NCBI RefSeq assembly: GCF_029910095.1
Contig: NZ_CP094526.1
Coordinates: forward strand, 3,596,001-3,660,000
Origin: Bradyrhizobium sp. ISRA464
Lineage (GTDB): Bacteria > Pseudomonadota > Alphaproteobacteria > Rhizobiales > Xanthobacteraceae
Direction: 5' to 3'
DNA: 64,000 bases
The notes under the pieces are model-generated. The model was not told the DNA's origin. It did not search any database and saw nothing but the letters and a program-made list of their open reading frames with translations. The first letter of the stretch is position 1. Every line of letters starts with the position of its first letter. Of this stretch, positions 43,043-51,527 are shown piece after piece. The translations under genes were made by a program, and so were the position numbers.

Positions 43043-43864
43043 TTATGGCTTCACCTTGTTGGTCGGCCAGTTGTGCGTCTCCCTGGTCGCGTCGCGGCAC
43101 CACCGATAGAAGGCATCGTAAAGCAGGAGGCCAGCGCTCAACTGTTCGAGGTCGTCGTCGAACATGCGCGACAGACCGAGCGAGGCGGCGAGCAATCCGG
43201 GCGCCTCCGGCGACAGATCGAGCCGCGCGGTATCCGCGGCGCGCACCATCATCGCGAGCCGTTCCAGCGCCGGGGTGGAAAGGCCGAACTCCTTGACCAT
43301 CACGTCGAACGTGCAGAGTTCGCCCCGGTGGCTCCAGAACACGTTCTCGATATCGAACGGCGTGGCCTCGAACTTTTCGGCCACGGCCTCGACTTCGGAG
43401 GAGGTGACGAACAGGAACACGGCGGCTGGATCGACGAAGCGGCGGATCAGCCAGGGGCAGGCGATGCGATCGATTTTCGGCCGCGATCGCGTGACCCAGA
43501 CGGTGCGGCCGCGCCCGTCACGCTTCGGGATTCTGTCTGCTGGAACGGTCGGAAGTTCGGCTTCTCGCCAGCCGAGATGTCCGCCGTCGAGTATTTCCGC
43601 TGCAACATCGTAGCACCGTAGCCAGGCCGCGGTGCCTTCGCTGAGCTTCTGGCCCTTGTTGCCGACGACAACCACGGACTGGCCTCTCATTTGCGAGGCC
43701 CAGTCCTGGACGTCGAGATGCGACCGGCGCGCCGCGCCGGGTATCAGTCGTGGGTCTGCGGCGAAATCCTCGTCGGCTCGAACGTCGATGAGGGTCGGCG
43801 CGTTTGCCGTGCCGATCAGCCGCGAAAGCTTTTCCGATGAGATGGATGTGTAAGAAAATGACAT
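43043..43864 (-). CDS. chrB: Chromate resistance regulator ChrB with N-terminal rhodanese domain
   Basis: 273 residues. Residues 1-110 are a rhodanese-like domain (APTLIDVRADEDFAADPRLIPGA) without a Cys in the usual active loop (VVVVGNKGQKLSEG). Residues about 125-270 are the ChrB C-terminal domain: VTRSRPKIDRIACPWLIRRFVDP, FDIENVFWSHRGELCTFDVMV, LLLYDAFYRWCRD. ChrB is a chromate- or sulfate-sensing regulator of chr operons. ATG 43864 is used, placing the conserved leader immediately upstream. Confidence 0.88.
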   Translation of the reverse strand: MSFSYTSISSEKLSRLIGTANAPTLIDVRADEDFAADPRLIPGAARRSHLDVQDWASQMRGQSVVVVGNKGQKLSEGTAAWLRCYDVAAEILDGGHLGWREAELPTVPADRIPKRDGRGRTVWVTRSRPKIDRIACPWLIRRFVDPAAVFLFVTSSEVEAVAEKFEATPFDIENVFWSHRGELCTFDVMVKEFGLSTPALERLAMMVRAADTARLDLSPEAPGLLAASLGLSRMFDDDLEQLSAGLLLYDAFYRWCRDATRETHNWPTNKVKP

Positions 43865-43934
43865 GCTGCGTCCTTGGTGATCTGGACGCGATTCTTGGGC
43901 ATGCCGCCTCGCGGGGAGATCGCTTTCCCCGTAG
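43862..43934 (-). promoter_or_regulatory. chr leader element, copy 2 (upstream of chrB)
   Basis: Transcript sense: hairpin GGGGA-AAGCGATC-TCCCC, then GCGAGGCGGC and a mini-ORF from 43902 starting MPKNRVQITKDAAC. The mini-ORF runs 26 codons and overlaps the chrB start in another frame. The block matches the chrA leader over about 70 bases with a 3-base gap. The overlap allows translational coupling between the mini-ORF and chrB. Confidence 0.62.
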
Positions 43935-44591
43935 GCAAAATAGAAGACCCTGCGGTCCGCGCTGTCAACCTCGGCAGTGCCTGGCGACTTCAACGAATTG
44001 CGAGGCGGACATGACAGGCCGCTTGCCGTTTCGATGGAACGGGGGCGTCGGCCAGAACGGAACGGGCGATGGCACTACTTGTGCGGGTTCGTCTTTTCAT
44101 CGGTCGAACCGCATCGAGAAACGGCTTGATGATTGGGGAGTGTGCGCAGTTGCGGTGATGGGCGATGCTGTGCCGGCGAACCGCCGGCTCACGCGCGCCC
44201 GAGACGCTTCGCTGCCATTGCTTGCGCCGCCTCGACGGGCGAGGGCATCCAGCGCCTCTCAACGCTGCCGGTCGCGCGCCGCGCTTCGCTGATGTGGGGC
44301 ACGCATCTCGCAACCGACGCGAATGGTTCCGAGCGTATTTGGCGTGCCGGCCGCTGCCGGCGCCATGCCGGTTCTGCCCAAATCCTCATCACCGGTTTGA
44401 TTGAAAACAGTGCAATACCATACATTTATTTATCTAAATCAATTAGTTGTATAATATTGCATGCAGAATACAAAATGTTCTTGTCGTTTCACGTCGGCTG
44501 GAACAGACTTCGCTCCGGGCAGGGCAGGCGGATGACCTTCAATGGCGAACGGTCACGCGAGGAAAACCAAGCCGCTGACAGGGGGTGAGCA
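43935..44591. other. Intergenic stretch before the MFS operon
   Basis: About 650 bp. Open frames on both strands here carry no recognisable domain. The first part probably contains the chrB promoter. The last part (44400-44490) is strikingly AT-rich and carries the likely promoter of the catabolic operon. Confidence 0.5.
44441..44475 (+). promoter_or_regulatory. AT-rich promoter/operator candidate for the catabolic operon
   Basis: TTGTAT (44447-44452) and ATACAA (44468-44473) form an inverted pair around TATAAT-like sequence about 120 bp before the MFS start. TTGTATACAA-like half sites are common for GntR/FadR-type regulators, and a GntR gene lies in the operon. Regulator and site have not been linked by data. 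Confidence 0.4.
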
Positions 44592-45896
44592 ATGAGCGAA
44601 CAGGTTTCCACCATCGCGATCGCAGACACGGCGAAACCGACCGGCGTGCGCTGGAAGATCTTCCTGCTGATGCTGTTCCTGATCTCGATCAACTACATCG
44701 ATCGTGCCTCGCTCTCGGTCGCGATGCCGCTGATCGCGAAGGAGTTCGACATCGATCCCGCGATGCAGGGCTTGATCCTGAGCTCGTTCTTCTGGACCTA
44801 TGCCGTGATGCAGGTGCCGGGCGGCATGCTCGCCGACCGGTTCAAGCCGCGGATCGTGATCGCGTCGGCAACGCTGCTGTGGGGCGCGTTCCAGGCGCTC
44901 GCGGCGTTGTCCACGAGCTGGTTCCTGCTGCTGCTGACCCGGCTCGGCCTCGGCGCGTCGGAAGCGCCGATCTATCCGGCCGGCGGCAAGCTCAACGCGA
45001 TCTGGATGACGCAGACGGAGCGCGGACGCGGCGCCACCTTGCTCGACGGCGGCGCGCCGCTCGGCGCAGCGCTCGGGTCGATCGTGATCGCGTGGCTGAT
45101 GGCGGCGTTCGATTCCTGGCGCTTGGCCTTCATCGTCGCGGGCGTCGGAACGATGCTGTGCGGCCTGTGGGCGTGGTACTACATCCGCAACGAGCCGCGC
45201 CAGCACCCCTCGGTCAACGAGGCGGAGGCGCGCTATCTCGAGGAGGCGCATGCGATCGAGGACGCGGCCACGCCGCCCTCGTCGGGCGCGAGCTGGATGG
45301 CCTATTTCCGCTTCCGCTCGGTGTGGTGCATGTGCCTGGGGTGGATGTTCTTCAACACCACATTCTACGGGCTGCTGACCTGGATGCCGAACTATCTGTA
45401 CAAGGTGCACGGTTTCGACATCAAGGTGCTGGGCAGCGCCTCGTTCATCATCTTCTTCGCGGGCTTTGTCGGCGAACTGGTCGGCGGCTGGATCGGCGAT
45501 AGCTGGCGAGCCCGGGGCGGGGCGCCGAACACGGTCTTCCGCACGCTGTTCGGCATCGCGGCGATCATGGCCACCGTCTCGATCTTCCTCGTGGCCTATG
45601 TCTCCAATCCGGTCGCGGTCGTGGTGCTGCTGTCGACCACGCTGTTCTTCCTGCGCTGGTGCGGGATGTACTGGGCCATTCCCTCGGCGCTCGCGGGCCG
45701 CGGCAAGTCCGGCTTTCTCGGCGGCTGCATGAATCTCGGCGGCAACATCGCCGGCATCACGACGCCCTTGATCGTCGGCTTCATCGTGCAGGCCACGGGC
45801 TCCTACTTCCTGGCGCTGATGTATTTCGCCGCCGCCGGCATTGCGCTGTTGATCTGCTCGACCCTGATCGACTACAGCCGCAAGCTACCTGTCTAG
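44592..45896 (+). CDS. MFS transporter, anion:cation symporter type
   Basis: 434 residues, twelve predicted spans. NYIDRASLSVAMPLIAKEF and VPGGMLADRFKPRIVI are the TM1 and loop 2-3 signatures of the ACS (glucarate/phthalate) group of the major facilitator superfamily, which imports organic anions with protons. GGGGGTGAG precedes ATG 44592. It heads an operon of racemase, hydantoinase and hydrolase genes and so probably imports their substrate. Confidence 0.88.
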   Translation: MSEQVSTIAIADTAKPTGVRWKIFLLMLFLISINYIDRASLSVAMPLIAKEFDIDPAMQGLILSSFFWTYAVMQVPGGMLADRFKPRIVIASATLLWGAFQALAALSTSWFLLLLTRLGLGASEAPIYPAGGKLNAIWMTQTERGRGATLLDGGAPLGAALGSIVIAWLMAAFDSWRLAFIVAGVGTMLCGLWAWYYIRNEPRQHPSVNEAEARYLEEAHAIEDAATPPSSGASWMAYFRFRSVWCMCLGWMFFNTTFYGLLTWMPNYLYKVHGFDIKVLGSASFIIFFAGFVGELVGGWIGDSWRARGGAPNTVFRTLFGIAAIMATVSIFLVAYVSNPVAVVVLLSTTLFFLRWCGMYWAIPSALAGRGKSGFLGGCMNLGGNIAGITTPLIVGFIVQATGSYFLALMYFAAAGIALLICSTLIDYSRKLPV

Positions 45897-45905
45897 AACG
45901 GATGC

Positions 45906-45929
45906 GGCCGGGCCCATCGAGGCCCGGCC
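45906..45929 (+). terminator. GC-rich hairpin between the MFS gene and the next gene
   Basis: GGCCGGGCC pairs with GGCCCGGCC around a 6-base loop. There is no T run, so it is a partial terminator or mRNA-stabilising hairpin that may lower expression of downstream genes. Confidence 0.5.
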
Positions 45930-45947
45930 CGTTGATGAGGCCAGTGA

Positions 45948-46742
45948 ATGACACGTCCCGTCCGGCTCGGCATGCTGACGCCGTCATCGAACACCGCGCT
46001 CGAGCCGATGACCTATGCGATGCTGGCCGGCATCGATGACGTGTCGGCGCATTTCTCCCGCTTCAAGGTGACGGAGATCGCGCTGTCCGAGTCGGCGCTC
46101 CGCCAGTTCGACGCCAGCGAGATCCTGCGCGCCGCCGAGCTGCTGGCGCATGCCAAGGTCGATGTCATCGCTTGGAACGGGACGTCGGCGAGCTGGCTCG
46201 GCTTCGATCGCGACGAGAGCCTGTGCGAGCAGATTACGGCCTCGACCGGCATCAAGGCCTGCACCACGGTGCTGGCCTATCGCGATCTGCTGCGGCGGAT
46301 CGGCGCCAAGCGCATCGGGCTGGTGACGCCATATCGTAAGGACGTCCAGGACAGGATCATCGCCAACTGGAATTCGGAAGGGCTGCACTGCTTCGCCGAG
46401 CGGCATCTCTCGCTGCAGGACAATTTCTCCTTTGCCGAGGTCAGCGAAGCCGAGGTCGCAAGGCTGATCGAGGAGGTGGTGCGCGAGGGCTGCGATGCGG
46501 CGATGGTGCTCTGCACCAACATGCGGGGCGCCGGTGCCGCCGCGCGGCTGGAGCGGGGATTTGGCGTTCCCGTGCTCGATTCGATTGCGGTGACGCTGTG
46601 GGCGTGCCTGGCCGCGACCGGCTGCGATCCGTCGCGCATTCACGGCTGGGGCAGCCTGTTCTCGAACCCCGATCTGCGGGCGGCGGCCGCGATCGACGCG
46701 GAGGACGTGATCCTCGGTCGTGGTGATGAAGGCGAAGCGTGA
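45948..46742 (+). CDS. Arylmalonate decarboxylase/maleate isomerase-family protein (Asp/Glu racemase superfamily)
   Basis: 264 residues. The N-terminus RLGMLTPSSNTALEPM is like maleate isomerases. The first active-site loop reads WNGTSASWLG (residues 77-85), with GTS in place of the Cys loop. The second carries Cys189 (VLCTNMRG). One Cys plus a GTS loop is the arrangement of arylmalonate decarboxylase, whereas racemases and maleate isomerase have two Cys. It could decarboxylate or isomerise a small dicarboxylate produced in this operon. The 3' end overlaps the GntR start by 4 bases. Confidence 0.75.
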   Translation: MTRPVRLGMLTPSSNTALEPMTYAMLAGIDDVSAHFSRFKVTEIALSESALRQFDASEILRAAELLAHAKVDVIAWNGTSASWLGFDRDESLCEQITASTGIKACTTVLAYRDLLRRIGAKRIGLVTPYRKDVQDRIIANWNSEGLHCFAERHLSLQDNFSFAEVSEAEVARLIEEVVREGCDAAMVLCTNMRGAGAAARLERGFGVPVLDSIAVTLWACLAATGCDPSRIHGWGSLFSNPDLRAAAAIDAEDVILGRGDEGEA

Positions 46743-47536
46743 CTGAAGCGAAGACAACGAGGCGCAAGAAGGATCCCAAGCGCGCGCGCCCGATGACGGC
46801 GCTGCAACGGCGCCGCCTGCGCGTGCCGCGGATCGGGCTGCACGAGCAGGCGGCTGAGCGGCTGCGCACGATGATCGTTCGCGGCGAGTTGGCGCCCGGC
46901 CAGCTATTGGGCGAGGCGGATCTGTCCGACGCGCTCGGTGTTTCGCGGACGCCGCTGCGTGAGGCGTTGAAGCAGCTCGCGACCGAGGGCTTGGTCGAGT
47001 TGCGCCTCAACCACAGCGCCGTGGTTGCGCCGTTCCGACGCGCGGAGCTGACCGATCTGTTTGAGACCGTCAGCGGCATCGAACGCTGCGCCGCCGAGCT
47101 TGCCGCTGCACGCATGGAGCCGTCCGACGTCGAGCGGCTCGAGGCGCTGCAGGAAAAAATCGAATGGCACCATGGCCGTGGCGAGCTGCGCGAGTATTTC
47201 CAGATCAACCAGCAGATCCATTCGGTCATTGTCGGGTTCGCGCGCAATGCCGTGCTGAAGGCGACCCACGACGCCCTGCTGGCGCGGGCCGAGCGCGCAC
47301 GCTTCTTCGCGCTGTCCGTGCTCGGCCGATGGGAGGAATCGGTGCGCGAGCATCAGGAGATCCTGGCCGCGCTGAAGGCGGGCGACGCGGCCCGTGCGGG
47401 ACAATTGCTTGCCCATCACGTGCGCCGCACCGGCGAGATCGTCGCCGAGACGCTGGACGGCAAGGCGGATGCCGTCGCTGCGCCGGAAGCACCTGAGAAG
47501 TCGCGCGGCCGCAAGACAAGGAAAGTTGCGCAATGA
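46739..47536 (+). CDS. GntR-family regulator with FCD domain
   Basis: 265 residues with a basic N-terminal tail. The winged helix is LHEQAAERLRTMIVRGELAPGQLL...SRTPLREALKQLATEGLV. A helical FCD ligand domain follows (VSGIERCAAELAAARM; EYFQINQQIHSVIVGFARN; RHHxxx-like H in VREHQEILAALKAGD). The start is GTG 46739, overlapping the previous stop. It is encoded inside the operon that it probably represses until the substrate is present. Confidence 0.85.
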   Translation: MTEAKTTRRKKDPKRARPMTALQRRRLRVPRIGLHEQAAERLRTMIVRGELAPGQLLGEADLSDALGVSRTPLREALKQLATEGLVELRLNHSAVVAPFRRAELTDLFETVSGIERCAAELAAARMEPSDVERLEALQEKIEWHHGRGELREYFQINQQIHSVIVGFARNAVLKATHDALLARAERARFFALSVLGRWEESVREHQEILAALKAGDAARAGQLLAHHVRRTGEIVAETLDGKADAVAAPEAPEKSRGRKTRKVAQ

Positions 47537-48297
47537 AGGTCCTGCTGCTCAATCCCAACACAACGGCGGCCGTGACGGATCTGCTCCATGCCGCCGGCAG
47601 CAAGGTGGCTTCCGCCGGCACCGAGCTCGTGCCTGCCACCGCGCCGCGCGGCGTGCCCTATATCGCCACCCGCGCCGAGGCCCAGATCGGCGGCGCGATC
47701 GCGCTCGAGATGCTCGCGGAAGCCGGCTCCGGTTTCGACGCCGCCATCATCGCCGCATTCGGCGATCCCGGCCTGTTCGGCGCGCGCGAACTGTTCGCGT
47801 TTCCCGTCGTCGGGCTCGCCGAAGCCGCGATGCTGACCGCCTGCATGGTCGGGCGGCGGTTTTCCATCGTGACCTTTGCCGGGGCATTGACGCCCTGGTA
47901 CGAGGAATGCGTCGCGATGCATGGCCTTGCCTCGCGCTGCGCCGGAATCCGCACGCTCGACGGTTCGTTCCGGTCGATCTCGGAAGTTCAGGCCGAGAAG
48001 GAGGATCTGCTGGTTGCGCTGGCCAATCAGGCGGTCGAACAGGACAAGGCCGATGTCGTCATCCTGTCCGGCGCGCCGCTGGCCGGGCTTGCGGCCAAGG
48101 TCCGCGATCGCATTCCGGTGCCGGTGATCGATCCCGTCGCGGCCGCGGTGCGTCAGGCGGAAACGCTCGCCGTTCTCAATCCACGCAAGGCGGTCGCCGG
48201 CACCTTCCGCCGTCCCGATCCGAAGCCAACGTTCGGGCTGGCGGAGCCGCTGGCTGCCGTCATCGAACATCGCACACCGAAGGAGGGAGCCCGCTGA
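47533..48297 (+). CDS. Hydantoin-racemase-like protein without the catalytic cysteines
   Basis: 254 residues of the Asp/Glu/hydantoin racemase superfamily: MKVLLLNPNTTAAVTDLL, then FDAAIIAAFGDPGLFGARELF and DVVILSGAPLAGLA. In active hydantoin racemases the two loops read ACFGDPG and GCAG. Here Ala75 and Gly180 stand in place of the two Cys. Stereo-inversion by the usual two-base mechanism is therefore unlikely. It overlaps the GntR gene by 4 bases and the hydantoinase gene by 1, so it is tightly co-expressed. Confidence 0.78.
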   Translation: MKVLLLNPNTTAAVTDLLHAAGSKVASAGTELVPATAPRGVPYIATRAEAQIGGAIALEMLAEAGSGFDAAIIAAFGDPGLFGARELFAFPVVGLAEAAMLTACMVGRRFSIVTFAGALTPWYEECVAMHGLASRCAGIRTLDGSFRSISEVQAEKEDLLVALANQAVEQDKADVVILSGAPLAGLAAKVRDRIPVPVIDPVAAAVRQAETLAVLNPRKAVAGTFRRPDPKPTFGLAEPLAAVIEHRTPKEGAR

Positions 48298-49709
48298 TGT
48301 CCTTCGACACCGTCATCCGCGGCGGCACCGTCGTCACCGCCGCCGACACCTTTACCTGCGACGTCGGTATCCGCGACGGCAAGATCGCGGCGCTCGGACA
48401 CGATCTCGGCCCCGCAACTGCGATCATCGATGCGACGGACCGGCTTGTGCTGCCCGGCGGCATCGACAGCCATGTCCACTTTGCCCAGCCGTCCGGCGAC
48501 GGCATCGTGATGGCCGACGGCTTTGCCAGCGGCACGCGCTCCGCGGCGTTCGGCGGCAACACCACCGTGCTGCCGTTCTGCCTGCAGGAGAAGGGCCAGA
48601 CGCTGCGCGAGGCGCTCAAGGCCTATCACGCGCTCGCCGAAGGCCAATGTCACATCGACGTTGCCTTTCATCTCATCGTCACCGATCCGACCGAGCACGT
48701 GCTGGGCCAGGAGCTGCCGGCGCTGGTGGAGGACGGCTACACCTCGCTGAAGGTCTTCATGACCTATGAGGGCCTGGCGCTGTCGGATCGCGAACTGCTC
48801 GAGACCATGTCGGTTGCGCGCGAGACCGGCGCCATGCTGATGGTGCATGCGGAAAACTACGATGCCATCCGCTTCCTGACCGACCGCCTCGAACGCGCGG
48901 GCAATACCGCGCCGCGCTTTCACGCCACGTCGCGGCCGATCCCGGTCGAGCGCGAAGCCACCCACCGCGCCATCTCGCTGTCTGAACTCGTCGACGTGCC
49001 CGTCATGATCGTGCACGTGTCGAACCGGGAATCGATGGAGGAAATCCGTCGCGCGCAGCAGCGCGGACTACGGGTGATGGGTGAAACCTGTCCGCAATAT
49101 CTTGTCTTGACCGAAAAGGATCTCGATCAGCTCAACATGGAGGGCGCGAAATACGTCTGCTCGCCGCCGCCGCGCGATGTCGCCAGCCAGAAGGCATGCT
49201 GGGAAGGCCTGCAGCAAAAGGTGTTCTCGGTGTTCTCGTCGGACCATTGCCCGTTCCGCTACGACGATCCGCAAGGCAAGCTGGCGCCGAAGGGGCGCAC
49301 CAGCTTCCGCTGGGTGCCGAACGGAATCCCGGGCGTGGCGACGCGGCTGCCGATCCTGTTTTCGGAAGGCGTGGTGAAGGGCCGTATCGACCTCAACAGC
49401 TTTGTCGCCTTCAGCGCGACCAATCATGCCAAGATTTACGGCCTCTATCCCCGCAAGGGAACGATCGCGGTCGGGTCCGACGCCGATATCGCGCTGTGGG
49501 ATCCGACGCGCAAGGTGACCATCCGTCATGAGCTGATCCATGATGGCTCGGACTACACGCCCTATGAGGGATTGGAGGTCACCGGCTGGCCGGTCTTGAC
49601 CATGGTGCGCGGCAAGGTCGTCGTCGATAACGGCACGCTTGTCGGCGGCAAGGATCACGGCATGTACCTGCCGCGCGCCAGGCCGCCGGGAGCCGCAACC
49701 ATCACGTAA
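48297..49709 (+). CDS. Dihydropyrimidinase/hydantoinase-type amidohydrolase
   Basis: 470 residues, a cyclic amidase that opens hydantoin or dihydropyrimidine rings. The metal-site motifs are in order: GGIDSHVHF (HxH), SLKVFMTYEG (the carboxylated Lys), MVHAEN (His), VMIVHVSN (His) and FSSDHCPF (Asp). GETCPQYLVL and SPPPRD are typical of hydantoinases. TGATG overlap with the upstream gene shows coupling. The substrate may also be allantoin-like. Subsequent N-carbamoyl cleavage is not obvious here unless the hydrolase at 49740 does it. Confidence 0.88.
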   Translation: MSFDTVIRGGTVVTAADTFTCDVGIRDGKIAALGHDLGPATAIIDATDRLVLPGGIDSHVHFAQPSGDGIVMADGFASGTRSAAFGGNTTVLPFCLQEKGQTLREALKAYHALAEGQCHIDVAFHLIVTDPTEHVLGQELPALVEDGYTSLKVFMTYEGLALSDRELLETMSVARETGAMLMVHAENYDAIRFLTDRLERAGNTAPRFHATSRPIPVEREATHRAISLSELVDVPVMIVHVSNRESMEEIRRAQQRGLRVMGETCPQYLVLTEKDLDQLNMEGAKYVCSPPPRDVASQKACWEGLQQKVFSVFSSDHCPFRYDDPQGKLAPKGRTSFRWVPNGIPGVATRLPILFSEGVVKGRIDLNSFVAFSATNHAKIYGLYPRKGTIAVGSDADIALWDPTRKVTIRHELIHDGSDYTPYEGLEVTGWPVLTMVRGKVVVDNGTLVGGKDHGMYLPRARPPGAATIT

Positions 49710-49739
49710 CACGCGAACAAAAGAAGGCAGGAGATCACC

Positions 49740-50624
49740 ATGCCCTACGCGACAGCAGACGACGGAGTACGCCTCTATTTCGAAGAGACCGGATCAGGCC
49801 ATCCGGTGATCCTGGTCCATGAATTCGCCGGCGACCTGCGCAGCTACGAGCAGCAGATGCGGCATTTCGGCAAGCGCTACCGGACCATCGCCTACAATGC
49901 GCGCGGCTTTCCGCCGTCTGATGTCCCGGAGCAGGTCTCTTCATATTCGCAGGCGCGCGCCGCCGACGACATCCTCGCCGTGCTCGATCATATCGGCGAA
50001 CCGAAAGCCCATATCATCGGCCTGTCGATGGGGGGCTTTGCGACCCTGCACTTCGGCATGCGCCACCCTGGACGCGCGCTGTCGCTCTGCATCGGCGGCT
50101 GCGGCTATGGCGCCGAGCTCGACAAGCGCGAGACGTTCCGCGCCGAGGCCGACGTGATCGCAAACACGATCCGGAAAGAGGGCATGCCGGCCTTCGCCGA
50201 ACGTTACGCCTATGGGCCGACCCGCGTGCAGTACGAAAACAAGGATCCGCGCGGCCACGCCGAGTTCAAGGCCATGCTGGCGGAGCACTCGGCGGTGGGA
50301 TCGGCCAACACGCAACAGGGTGTGCAGAAGGAGCGTCCGTCGCTCTACACGCTGGCCGACGAAATGAAGCGCATCACGGTGCCGACGCTGATCATCACGG
50401 GCGACGAGGATTGGCCCTGTCTTCTGCCCGGCATTCTGATGAAGCAGAGCATTCCGTCGGCCGCGCTCGCGGTGATGCCGAATTGCGGCCACGCCATCAA
50501 CATCGAGGAGCCCGAGGAATACAACCGGATCGTCGGTGATTTCCTGTCGCAGGTCGAGAGCGGCCGCTGGCCGCTCCGCGATCCCAGGGCCGTCAGTGCC
50601 TCCATCACGGGAATGAAGGACTAG
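49740..50624 (+). CDS. Alpha/beta hydrolase
   Basis: 294 residues. HPVILVHEFAGDLRSYEQQM gives the oxyanion region, HIIGLSMGGFATLHFG has the nucleophile elbow GLSMGG (Ser about residue 98), ITGDEDWPC holds the acid, and MPNCGHAINIEEPEEYNR has the catalytic His. AGGAGAT precedes ATG 49740. It lies 30 bp after the hydantoinase gene and likely acts in the same pathway, as an esterase or C-C/C-N hydrolase. Confidence 0.85.
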   Translation: MPYATADDGVRLYFEETGSGHPVILVHEFAGDLRSYEQQMRHFGKRYRTIAYNARGFPPSDVPEQVSSYSQARAADDILAVLDHIGEPKAHIIGLSMGGFATLHFGMRHPGRALSLCIGGCGYGAELDKRETFRAEADVIANTIRKEGMPAFAERYAYGPTRVQYENKDPRGHAEFKAMLAEHSAVGSANTQQGVQKERPSLYTLADEMKRITVPTLIITGDEDWPCLLPGILMKQSIPSAALAVMPNCGHAINIEEPEEYNRIVGDFLSQVESGRWPLRDPRAVSASITGMKD

Positions 50625-50741
50625 GCGGAATCACATCGGCCAGTCCTCGTCGGCCGGCACCCGATCCGTCATTCCGGCAGTCTTCCCGCCGCCACGCCGG
50701 TGTGAGTTGGCAGCGCCGGATCACGCGCGCATAATGGGCGC

Positions 50742-51527
50742 ATGATCTTCGTCGAAGGCAACGGTGCCAAAATTCCCGCGATCGGGCTCGGCACGTGGGA
50801 ATTGCGCGGCCGCACCTGCGCGCGCATCGTCGAGCAGGCGCTGCGGCTCGGCTATCGCCATATCGACACCGCCCAGATCTACGAGAACGAACGCGAGGTC
50901 GGCGACGGGCTGCGCGCCTCGGGAGTCAGGCGCAACGATGTGTTCGTGACCACCAAGGTCTGGACCAGCCATTTCAAGCCAAAGGACCTCGAGCGATCGG
51001 CCAAGGAGAGTCTCGCACGGCTGCGCCTGACCGAGGTCGACCTGTTGCTGCTGCACTGGCCCAATCCGCAGGTGCCGCTGCTGGACACGCTCGGCGCGCT
51101 GGCGCGGGTCAGGCAGGCGGGGCTGGCGCGCCATATCGGTGTGTCCAACTTCACGGTGGCGTTGATCGAGGAAGCGGTGGCGGCGTGCCCGGAGCCGCTC
51201 GCCTGCGACCAGGTCGAGTACCATCCCTATCTTGACCAGGCCAGGGTGATGGAGGCCCGCGCGCGCCACGGCCTGGCGCTTGTCGCCTACAGCCCGATCG
51301 CGAAGGGGCGAGTCCGCAACGACCGGGCGCTGGCGCGGATCGGCGACCGCTATCGCAAGACCGGCGCCCAGGTCTGCCTGCGCTGGCTGGTGCAACAAAC
51401 TGTATCTGCGATTCCTCGCACCTCGAAGCTCGAGCGGCTGCAGGAGAACTTCAATGTCTTCGATTTCGAGCTGTCCGAGGAGGACATGCGCGAGATTTCC
51501 GCGATGGGCAGCGGCAAAGTGCGATGA
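50742..51527 (+). CDS. Aldo/keto reductase
   Basis: 261 residues, a (beta/alpha)8 NADPH-dependent carbonyl reductase. The catalytic tetrad is visible: Asp and Tyr in YRHIDTAQIYENE, Lys in VTTKVW, His in LLLLHWPNP. GVSNFTV and SAIPRTSKLERLQEN bind cofactor. It is similar to 2,5-diketogluconate reductase-type enzymes. Its stop codon lies inside a strong hairpin that closes the operon. Confidence 0.88.
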   Translation: MIFVEGNGAKIPAIGLGTWELRGRTCARIVEQALRLGYRHIDTAQIYENEREVGDGLRASGVRRNDVFVTTKVWTSHFKPKDLERSAKESLARLRLTEVDLLLLHWPNPQVPLLDTLGALARVRQAGLARHIGVSNFTVALIEEAVAACPEPLACDQVEYHPYLDQARVMEARARHGLALVAYSPIAKGRVRNDRALARIGDRYRKTGAQVCLRWLVQQTVSAIPRTSKLERLQENFNVFDFELSEEDMREISAMGSGKVR

